Below are positions 27,795-34,710 of a stretch of DNA of 36,531 nt, piece by piece (positions within the stretch are counted from its first letter, which is position 1; every line of letters starts with the position of its first letter). The stretch comes from Cytophagaceae bacterium (lineage in GTDB: Bacteria; Bacteroidota; Bacteroidia; Cytophagales; Cytophagaceae): NCBI GenBank assembly GCA_025454925.1, contig JALONM010000043.1:1-36531 (forward strand), given 5' to 3'. The notes beneath the pieces were generated by a model that was not told where the DNA came from, did no database searches, and saw nothing but the letters and a program-made list of their open reading frames with translations. A program made the translations under genes and the position numbers.

Positions 27795-29171
27795 TTAATC
27801 TTCTACTAATTCCTTCGCCAGTGCTTTGAGGTCTATGCCCCCAAAGTTGCCTGAACTCATGAGTAATAAATTTTTGCCATTCCAATCAATGTTTTTCAGG
27901 TAGTTTTCTAGATCTGCAGAACTAGTAAACACATGAAGGTTATCACAGGCAAATGCCTCTGTTACATCCTTATTATTAATCTCCTGAAGTTTTTTATGCT
28001 TTATGGTTTCCGGATTAAAATACACCACAGGTACATCGGCAGATTTAAAACAATCTTTGTATTGCACCAGGAATTCTTTTGTCAGGCTGCTGAAGGTGTG
28101 TAATTCAAGTACCGCTACCAGGTCTTTTCGTTCGTACTGCTTTTTTACTGCATTGGTAGTTGCCTTTACTTTAGAAGGAGCGTGCGCAAAGTCTTTAAAG
28201 ATGATGGTCGAATAATTTTTATTTAAGACTTCAAGGCGGTTAGCGGCTCCCTTGAATGTGCGAATGGCCTGATAAAACATTTCGTCGGTGATACCCAATT
28301 TGGAGCAAACCAATTTAGCACCAGAAATATTACGCATATTATGTTTACCAAATATTTGCAAAGGAACTCTGCCGAATTCCGATGTTAAATACGTAGTGCC
28401 ATCGATAATTTCATGTTTATGAGCTGGATATTCAATGCTGGTAACATCGTCTCGCTCCTTTTCACAAATATACTCGGCCAAATCATCATTATCGGAATAT
28501 AATAAAATGCTTCCTTTGGGCGACGCATCGGCAAAAGCTTCAAATTGCTTTACATATTCTTCAAAGGTAGGATACACATTTATATGATCCCAGGCTATAC
28601 CGCTGATAAGTCCGATGTGATGTTTGTAATGTAGGAACTTCGGTGTACGGTCCAGGGGAGATGCAAAATATTCATCTCCTTCGATAACAATAACAGGGGC
28701 ATCGCTCAGCTTTACCATGGTATCAAAACCTTCCAACTGGGCACCTACCATGTAGTCAAACTCTCTCTGGTGGAATTTCAGTACGTGCAGGATCATGGAG
28801 GTAATGGATGTTTTTCCATGGGAACCTGCAATCACTACGCGTTGTTTGTTTTCGGATTGCTTGTATAAATATTCAGGATAGGAATAAATAGGTAAGCCCA
28901 ATTCCTGTGCTTTCAGCAGTTCCGGATTGTCGATGCGGGCATGCATTCCCAAAATAACGGCGGAAAGGTCTTTGTTTATTTTCTCCGGGAACCAGCCTAT
29001 CTGCTCTGGTAACAAACCAGCCTTGGCCAGGCGGGAGCGGGAGGGTTCATTTATTTCATCGTCTGATCCTGTAACGTGAAATCCTTGTTGATGCAATGCC
29101 AGCGCCAAATTGTGCATAGCACTTCCACCGATGGCTATAAAATGAACGCGTTTAGTATTCTCCTGACTCAT
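27795..29171 (-). CDS. mpl: UDP-N-acetylmuramate:L-alanyl-gamma-D-glutamyl-meso-diaminopimelate ligase (Mpl)
   Basis: Mpl joins recycled murein tripeptide to UDP-MurNAc, returning it to peptidoglycan synthesis. The 458 residues show the Mur ligase layout: an N-terminal Rossmann part with HFIAIGGSAMHNLALAL, the ATP loop GSHGKTS at 116-122, the central IEGDEYF and AWDHINVYPTFEEY, and a C-terminal FKDFAHAPSKVKAT. The words GSAM and GMHARIDNPEL distinguish Mpl from MurC, whose start is GIGGIGMS. First gene of the minus-strand operon, with a complete consensus promoter in front. It diverges from dnaB. Confidence 0.93.
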   Translation of the reverse strand: MSQENTKRVHFIAIGGSAMHNLALALHQQGFHVTGSDDEINEPSRSRLAKAGLLPEQIGWFPEKINKDLSAVILGMHARIDNPELLKAQELGLPIYSYPEYLYKQSENKQRVVIAGSHGKTSITSMILHVLKFHQREFDYMVGAQLEGFDTMVKLSDAPVIVIEGDEYFASPLDRTPKFLHYKHHIGLISGIAWDHINVYPTFEEYVKQFEAFADASPKGSILLYSDNDDLAEYICEKERDDVTSIEYPAHKHEIIDGTTYLTSEFGRVPLQIFGKHNMRNISGAKLVCSKLGITDEMFYQAIRTFKGAANRLEVLNKNYSTIIFKDFAHAPSKVKATTNAVKKQYERKDLVAVLELHTFSSLTKEFLVQYKDCFKSADVPVVYFNPETIKHKKLQEINNKDVTEAFACDNLHVFTSSADLENYLKNIDWNGKNLLLMSSGNFGGIDLKALAKELVED

Positions 29172-29203
29172 TTATTTCTTGGACTATCTTTATTTTGGGT
29201 AAA

Positions 29204-29234
29204 CAAATTTATAAGAAAATTGCGGTTCGTCAAA
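29204..29234 (-). promoter_or_regulatory. Promoter of the mpl operon (full Bacteroidota consensus)
   Basis: On the minus strand TTTG (29231-29234), a spacer of 19 bases, then TAAATTTG (29204-29211). This matches TTTG-N19-TAnnTTTG exactly. Transcription would begin near 29199 and give a leader of about 28 nt to the ATG at 29171. It is the best promoter match in the window. Confidence 0.78.
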
Positions 29235-29298
29235 TCCTCTCGCTCAATCTTCAAATTCCTGCAATCGTAGTGGGCTTCACAGTAAAAAAAAGCAGATG

Positions 29299-29307
29299 TT
29301 ATCCACA
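29299..29307 (+). promoter_or_regulatory. DnaA box 1, TTATCCACA
   Basis: Exact match to the TTATNCACA consensus bound by DnaA, on the + strand in the mpl-dnaB divergent intergenic region. Its partner lies about 100 bases to the right in the opposite orientation. Confidence 0.65.
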
Positions 29308-29398
29308 TTTAAATACCGAAGATTGTATCCTGCTTGATTTTGTAGTAAATTAAGAGTAATGTCCTTTCCTCATGGATTACAGGAAGGATGTTGGTGTA

Positions 29399-29407
29399 TG
29401 TGTATAA
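29399..29407 (-). promoter_or_regulatory. DnaA box 2, TTATACACA
   Basis: Exact match to TTATNCACA on the minus strand (TGTGTATAA on +), 75 bases before the dnaB start. An AT-rich stretch (TATAAAAACGTTTATAA) overlaps it. Confidence 0.62.
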
Positions 29408-29469
29408 AAACGTTTATAACCTGTTAAAACATAGGTGAGCGTGGAACGTCACCCGACACGTGGGAGAAT

Positions 29470-29477
29470 TAAATTTG
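29470..29477 (+). promoter_or_regulatory. -7-like element touching the dnaB start
   Basis: TAAATTTG fits TAnnTTTG exactly but lies only four bases before the ATG at 29482, and there is no -33 TTTG 19 bases upstream. If used, it would give a leaderless mRNA or force use of the ATG at 29551. It may be a chance match. Confidence 0.3.
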
Positions 29478-29481
29478 TGGG

Positions 29482-31035
29482 ATGGAATCGAAAAAGCCTG
29501 GTACAAAATCGTCATTATTAAAACCAAAATTTACTAATCCTGTAGATCTGATGGGGAAACTCCCACCTCAGGCGTTGGATTTGGAAGAAGCTGTATTAGG
29601 CGCTTTGATGCTGGAAAGAGATGCGCTCACCTCTGTGATCGAAATATTAAAACCCGAAAGTTTTTATAAAGAAGCACATCAGCTTATCTACAGAGCGGTA
29701 ATTGAATTGTTTGACCGATCAGAACCTATTGATCTTCTAACGGTAGCCAATCACCTGAGATCCAAAGGCGAATTAGAAGTAGTGGGTGGCGCGTATTATA
29801 TTACTCAACTGACAACAAAGGTCAATTCCAGCGCTAATATTGAGTTTCACGCCCGGATTGTCGCAGAACAAGCCATTAAACGCGATCTGATTTCGATTGC
29901 ATCTACCGTGCAACGCGATGCTTTTGAAGATACTTCCGATGTGTTTGAATTATTGGACCGCACCGAGCAGGCGCTTTATAATGTTTCCGAGAGTAATATC
30001 AAGAAAAATTATGCGGATATGCGCTCCCTCATGGGAGAGGCCCTGCGGGAATTGCAAGCTAAAAAAGATCACGACAGCCATCTTACTGGGACTCCAAGTG
30101 GTTTTACCGATTTGGATCGCATCACTTCCGGATGGCAGAAAAGTGATTTGGTTATTGTCGCAGCCCGACCTGGTATGGGTAAAACTGCTTTTGTAGTATC
30201 TGCCATGCGCAATGCAGCGGTAGATTTTAAAAAGGGAGTTGCCATCTTCTCTCTGGAGATGTCCTCTGTGCAGTTGGTAAACCGTTTAATTTCTGCCGAA
30301 GCAGAATTGTCTTCTGAAAAAATTAAAAAAGGAAACCTGGAAGAATACGAATGGGCTCAGTTACACCATAAAATTTCTGCACTCACCAATGCTCCTATCT
30401 TCATTGATGATACCCCTGCGATTTCCATTCGTGAGTTGAGAACGAAATGCCGTCGATTGAAAGCAAAAAATGATATTCAGTTGGTTATCATTGACTATTT
30501 GCAATTGATGAGCAGTGAAGGCAATGCAAAGGGCGGCGCGGGGAATCGTGAGCAGGAGATTTCTGCCATTTCCAGATCCCTTAAGCAATTGGCAAAAGAA
30601 TTGAACGTACCTGTGATTGCCCTCTCTCAGTTGAGCCGTAGCGTGGAGACTCGAGGTGGAGATAAACGACCTCAACTTTCTGACTTACGTGAATCGGGTG
30701 CTATTGAGCAAGATGCCGACATGGTGGTGTTTTTATATAGACCTGAATATTACAAAATTGATGTCGATGAAAACGGTAATTCGACAAAAGGTATGGGAGA
30801 GGTCATCATTGCCAAGCACCGTAATGGTAGTTTGGAAAGTGTTTGGCTTCGATTCATCGGTCAATATACCAAGTTCTGCGATCTCGACCGTCCTGATTTC
30901 GGATCTTCCGGAGGTGATGCTTTCGATCAATTTGATTCCTCTTCCAAAACCGTAGGAAGCAAGATGAATAATTTCACCAATAATTTTGATTCAAATTTTG
31001 GTTCTGGTGGTGGTGATGATAAGGCTCCATTCTAA
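29482..31035 (+). CDS. dnaB: Replicative DNA helicase DnaB
   Basis: DnaB is the hexameric helicase that unwinds DNA at the replication fork. The 517 residues have the N-terminal primase-interaction domain (KLPPQALDLEEAVLGALML near 25-43), a linker, and the RecA-like motor: Walker A ARPGMGKTAF (lysine near 232), Walker B LVIIDYLQLM (near 334-343), and the arginine-finger area with SQLSRSVETR and LRESGAIEQDAD. The C-terminus is an Asn/Gly/Phe-rich tail (NFTNNFDSNFGSGGGDD), typical of Bacteroidota DnaB. A start at 29482 gives the short N-terminal extension usual in this phylum; ATG 29551 is a possible alternative. No intein is present. Confidence 0.97.
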   Translation: MESKKPGTKSSLLKPKFTNPVDLMGKLPPQALDLEEAVLGALMLERDALTSVIEILKPESFYKEAHQLIYRAVIELFDRSEPIDLLTVANHLRSKGELEVVGGAYYITQLTTKVNSSANIEFHARIVAEQAIKRDLISIASTVQRDAFEDTSDVFELLDRTEQALYNVSESNIKKNYADMRSLMGEALRELQAKKDHDSHLTGTPSGFTDLDRITSGWQKSDLVIVAARPGMGKTAFVVSAMRNAAVDFKKGVAIFSLEMSSVQLVNRLISAEAELSSEKIKKGNLEEYEWAQLHHKISALTNAPIFIDDTPAISIRELRTKCRRLKAKNDIQLVIIDYLQLMSSEGNAKGGAGNREQEISAISRSLKQLAKELNVPVIALSQLSRSVETRGGDKRPQLSDLRESGAIEQDADMVVFLYRPEYYKIDVDENGNSTKGMGEVIIAKHRNGSLESVWLRFIGQYTKFCDLDRPDFGSSGGDAFDQFDSSSKTVGSKMNNFTNNFDSNFGSGGGDDKAPF

Positions 31036-31068
31036 AAGACAAAACTGCTTATTTCTCAGGTAAATGAT

Positions 31069-31076
31069 TACCTTTG
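31069..31076 (+). promoter_or_regulatory. Candidate promoter of the flippase gene
   Basis: TACCTTTG fits TAnnTTTG and is followed by C, a common form in Bacteroidota. It lies 21 bases before the ATG at 31098, giving a leader of about 17 nt. The -33 word is weak. Confidence 0.55.
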
Positions 31077-31097
31077 CCCCTCAGAAAAATGTAGTTC

Positions 31098-32597
31098 ATG
31101 GGGATCATAATTCGTCAGAGCTTTAAAGGTACCATCGTTAGTTTTACAGGCGCTTTCCTGGGTGCTGTGAATATGCTTTGGGTGAGTCCCAAATTCCTAA
31201 GCCCTTCTGAAATTGGAACAATTTCCTTTCTGGAAAGTGCAGCCACTAGTTTGATGAGCATAGGCTCTCTCGGTATCATTTATATTTCTGACCGTTATTT
31301 TCCTCAGTTTAAAACGGAAGATCATAAACATGCAGGTTTCCCAACATTCCTTCTTGCTTATTTATTTTTAGGCTTTTTGTTTACCAGTCTGGTTTACCTG
31401 CTTGGTCAATCATATTTCATGTCGTTCTACGAAGGGAAAAGATTAGCGGTCGATTATGTTTCGTACTTTATTCCGGTACTGTTTTTCTTTTTGTTGTTCA
31501 TGGCCTTGCTGGAAACTTTTTCCCGTGCATATTTCAGGATAGTAGTCCCTTCCTTTAATCGGGAGGTATTGCTGCGTCTCCTGGGAATCATACTCGTATT
31601 GGCTTACGCCTGGTGGACGTTTGATTTTACTTCTTTTCTGGTCTTTCGTATCGCCATGTATGCCCTTGCCACATTGGTTCTGTTTTTTTATCTTAAAAAT
31701 CTGAAGATGAAATTTACATGGCCGGATTTTTCAATCTTAACCAAAGAAAAAATACTTCCCATGATCAAGTATGGTTTAATTATCATGATCGGTGGTATCG
31801 CATCTGTTCTAATTATCAAAATTGATGCTTTGTTAATCCCTGCTTTTTTGGATGTTAACATGTTGGGCATTTATTCTATTTCATTTTTTATTGGTGGTAT
31901 TCTGGAGATACCACGTAAATCCATCGCCCAGATTAGTATCCCAGTGATTTCGAAAGCTTGGAATGAGCAAGATTTTTCAACGTTGAGTCTGGTTTATAAA
32001 AAGTCGGCATTAAATCAAATGATCGTTGGAGCCTGGATATTTATGGGCATTTGGTTTAATGTAGATTCGATTTTTACCATCATGCCCAATGGAAGCGAAT
32101 ACCAGGCTGGAAAATATGTGATCTTTTGGATTGCCTTGGCACGCCTGGTTGACATGGCAACCGGTGTGAATAATGAAATTATTTTGCAATCGAAATATTT
32201 TACCTTTAATCTGTTGGTGGGTGTTTTTTTGGCAATAATAAATGTAGGTGCGAATGTACTCCTTATTCCGGTATGGGGTATTACCGGAGCTGCAATATCG
32301 ATTTTTGTTTCCTTTACCTTATTCAATCTGGTGCGGTTTATTTTTATCTGGAAAAAATTAGGAATGCAGCCTTTTGACAAATCCAACCTGTACATTTGTT
32401 TGCTGGTGCTTGCTTGTGCTGGCATCAATGAATTATTGCCAACCATGTCCCATTACCTGGTTGATGTGGTCTTGCGATCGGTGATTGTTTCCGTGCTATT
32501 TATTGGTAGTATTCTTTATTTCCGAATTTCTCCGGATTTGAATCAATTAACAATCGTACTTTATCAAAAGATTTTTTCATTTAGGATTAAAAAATAA
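31098..32597 (+). CDS. Polysaccharide flippase (Wzx/MVF-like, MOP superfamily)
   Basis: The 499-residue protein is a multi-span membrane protein with 12-14 hydrophobic helices, for example SFTGAFLGAVNMLWV near the start and MIKYGLIIMIGGIASVLII near the middle. The N-terminal word KGTIVSFTGAFLGAVN and the later PRKSIAQISIPVISKAW fit polysaccharide biosynthesis flippases that move lipid-linked sugar units across the inner membrane. The substrate cannot be told. The next genes are a methyltransferase and a glycosyltransferase, in keeping with surface-glycan assembly. Confidence 0.87.
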   Translation: MGIIIRQSFKGTIVSFTGAFLGAVNMLWVSPKFLSPSEIGTISFLESAATSLMSIGSLGIIYISDRYFPQFKTEDHKHAGFPTFLLAYLFLGFLFTSLVYLLGQSYFMSFYEGKRLAVDYVSYFIPVLFFFLLFMALLETFSRAYFRIVVPSFNREVLLRLLGIILVLAYAWWTFDFTSFLVFRIAMYALATLVLFFYLKNLKMKFTWPDFSILTKEKILPMIKYGLIIMIGGIASVLIIKIDALLIPAFLDVNMLGIYSISFFIGGILEIPRKSIAQISIPVISKAWNEQDFSTLSLVYKKSALNQMIVGAWIFMGIWFNVDSIFTIMPNGSEYQAGKYVIFWIALARLVDMATGVNNEIILQSKYFTFNLLVGVFLAIINVGANVLLIPVWGITGAAISIFVSFTLFNLVRFIFIWKKLGMQPFDKSNLYICLLVLACAGINELLPTMSHYLVDVVLRSVIVSVLFIGSILYFRISPDLNQLTIVLYQKIFSFRIKK

Positions 32598-32620
32598 GTG
32601 ATTGGGTTCAGTAGAATAGC

Positions 32621-32628
32621 TACTTTTG
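32621..32628 (+). promoter_or_regulatory. Candidate promoter of the methyltransferase-glycosyltransferase pair
   Basis: TACTTTTG fits TAnnTTTG, 23 bases before the GTG start at 32652. A TTGGG word at 32602 could serve as -33 but the spacing (16) is short. Confidence 0.45.
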
Positions 32629-32651
32629 TTTAAACGAAACTTTGCTTTAAC

Positions 32652-33359
32652 GTGAGTACGACCATAAAAGAACGTGAAGAAGGTCATGAACGGTTATATC
32701 CGAATTGGCTCAATCCACGATATTATTATTTAACTCAATTGCGCAAGCAGTTGGAATCGGTGACTAATGGATTCATTCGTTCAGGTTCTGCCAAAACGCT
32801 GGCAGATTTTGGGTGTGGTAATTCACCTTATGAGTCGCTTATTCTTCCTCATGTAAAAAAATATTACAAAATAGATTTAGAAGAAAATCCCAGGGCGGAG
32901 ATCCATATTAAACCCACTGGTGCCATTGCCATGGAGGATAACACGGTAGACGCGGTGCTATCCACGCAGGTATTGGAACATGTACCAGATCCGGTGTTAT
33001 ACCTTTCCGAAAGCAAGCGCATATTAAAATCCGATGGAATATTAATTCTTTCTACCCATGGTTATTGGATGTACCATCCAGACCCTACAGATTATTGGCG
33101 TTGGACTTCCAGTGGTCTAAAAAAAGTAGTAGAGCAGCAGGGTTTTGAAGTTATTTATTTCAAGGGCATCATCGGTAGGGCAGCCATGGGCCTGCAGTTG
33201 TTTCAAGATGGATTCTTATTTAAAATTCCTGCGTTTTTAAAACCTGTTCTGGCCCTCTTCATGCAGCCATTGATAGCTCTTATGGATAAGACTACTTCTC
33301 AACAAAGTAAAAATTCCGATGCTTGTACGTTTGTATTAGTTGCTAAAATAAAAAAATGA
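32652..33359 (+). CDS. Class I SAM-dependent methyltransferase
   Basis: The 235-residue protein shows a Rossmann-type methyltransferase: motif I LADFGCGNSPYE (50-61), an acidic end of strand 2 (KIDLEENPRAE), a motif IV-like AVLSTQVLEHVPDP, and LKSDGILILSTHG. The type resembles Methyltransf_11 proteins of polysaccharide and lipid pathways. The start is GTG; the frame has no earlier or nearby in-frame ATG. It overlaps the next gene by four bases (ATGA), so the two work together. The substrate, probably a sugar or lipid-linked sugar, is inferred from context only. Confidence 0.87.
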   Translation: MSTTIKEREEGHERLYPNWLNPRYYYLTQLRKQLESVTNGFIRSGSAKTLADFGCGNSPYESLILPHVKKYYKIDLEENPRAEIHIKPTGAIAMEDNTVDAVLSTQVLEHVPDPVLYLSESKRILKSDGILILSTHGYWMYHPDPTDYWRWTSSGLKKVVEQQGFEVIYFKGIIGRAAMGLQLFQDGFLFKIPAFLKPVLALFMQPLIALMDKTTSQQSKNSDACTFVLVAKIKK

Positions 33360-34456
33360 ATCGTTACTGCATCGCGTATCCCAATCAAGGGAATTATTCG
33401 GAGACTTTCATTTACAATCAGCTCAGATATCTTGCTCCTGAATATACATTAACCGGAGGTTGGAGACCTTTTAAAACAGAAAAGAATACCTCCATTATTT
33501 CCTTGCCTTTAGGTGAACCTATACGGATTGCCATCAAGCGAATGGCTAGCTCCTGGTATCCTTCATTCTTCAATCATTACCTATTATCACACCTACGAAA
33601 GATTGCGCCGACCGCTGTGCTAGCACAATATGGCGTGACCGGCGTAATGGTTTTAAACGCTTGCAAGGAATCAAATATTCCGTTGATTGTGCACTTCCAT
33701 GGATTTGATGCTTCGGATGCTGTTACGTTAAAAAAATATGCTCAGGATTATCAGGAAATGTTTTCGTATGCCCGCAGCCTGGTGGCTGTATCCAACGATA
33801 TGAAACGGCAATTGCTAAGACTGGGGGCTCCGGAACACAAAATCAAACTGATACCTTATGGGGTGGATACAACTTTTTTTAATGGGGCTCATCCTGAAAC
33901 TTCAGAAAAAAATATTTTAGCAGTAGGACGATTTACCGGAAAGAAAGCGCCACATCTAACGATTAAAGCTTTTAAAAAAGTCAGCCAGCATCATCCCGAA
34001 GCCAGGTTGATTATGATTGGATCTGGAGAAATGCAGGAGTACTGCGAACAATTAATACAAGAATTAGAACTTACTGAAAAGGTTCAATTGGTGGGAGTGT
34101 TGGACAAGGAAGGTATTCGCACATGGATGTATAAAAGTCGAATGTTTGTTCAGCATTCTATGGTGAATCCTGAAAATGGAGATTCGGAAGGTACGCCCAA
34201 TACCATTTTGGAAGCCAGTGCTTGTGGTTTGCCTATTGTAAGTACGCGCCATGCAGGCATTAAAGACGCCGTCAATCATAACCATACCGGATTTTTATCG
34301 GAAGAAGGTGATTGGGAAAATATGGCCTTGCATATGGATCGTTTGCTTACGGACGCTGATTTGGCCGCCACCATGGGCAAAGCTGCCAGAGAAAAAATGC
34401 TCCTGGAATACGAATTGCCGAATCAAATTGAAAAGTTAAAAGCATTGTTGATTTAA
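33356..34456 (+). CDS. Glycosyltransferase family 4 (GT-B fold)
   Basis: The 366-residue protein has the GT4 pattern: an N-terminal acceptor domain with YPNQGNYSETFI and IVHFHGFDASD, then a donor domain starting ILAVGRFTGKKAPHLTIKAF, and the E-x7-E motif E278 to E286 in SEGTPNTILEASACGLP. It should transfer a sugar from a nucleotide donor to a glycan in the cytoplasm. It is coupled to the methyltransferase by an ATGA overlap. It is a solid family call; donor and acceptor are unknown. Confidence 0.93.
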   Translation: MNRYCIAYPNQGNYSETFIYNQLRYLAPEYTLTGGWRPFKTEKNTSIISLPLGEPIRIAIKRMASSWYPSFFNHYLLSHLRKIAPTAVLAQYGVTGVMVLNACKESNIPLIVHFHGFDASDAVTLKKYAQDYQEMFSYARSLVAVSNDMKRQLLRLGAPEHKIKLIPYGVDTTFFNGAHPETSEKNILAVGRFTGKKAPHLTIKAFKKVSQHHPEARLIMIGSGEMQEYCEQLIQELELTEKVQLVGVLDKEGIRTWMYKSRMFVQHSMVNPENGDSEGTPNTILEASACGLPIVSTRHAGIKDAVNHNHTGFLSEEGDWENMALHMDRLLTDADLAATMGKAAREKMLLEYELPNQIEKLKALLI

Positions 34457-34630
34457 TTTTAATCTCCTCAGACTGCTATTCTATGGCAGAATAAGTGGCT
34501 TTATTATTTTTAGTAGAGCCATCGAAATCTTTCAAATGGGTGACTTCTTTGTTTTCTTTTTCGAATATTCACTGACTTAATCCAAGAAATTTATTTTTTT
34601 ATTTCAGATTAAATACTTGTAAGTGTTTAA

Positions 34631-34653
34631 TTATTAGCGTTTTGTGCTAATAA
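34631..34653. promoter_or_regulatory. Perfect inverted repeat upstream of the glycoside hydrolase gene
   Basis: TTATTAGC (34631-34638) and GCTAATAA (34646-34653) are perfectly inverted with a 7-base loop, 57 bases before the next start codon. It has no U-run on either side, so an operator or mRNA hairpin is as likely as a terminator. The rest of 34457-34710 is AT-rich with no gene seen; a near -7 word CATAATTTG lies at about 34688. Confidence 0.5.
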
Positions 34654-34710
34654 ATATTTATGTTACTTATCGAAGGTTTCATTGTACATAATTTGAAAAC
34701 CCAAATATGT

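Noticed and set aside
34476-34500. Possible terminator behind the glycosyltransferase gene (ATTCT/AGAAT)
   Set aside because: The 5-bp AT-rich stem has no good U-run right after it and is easily random.
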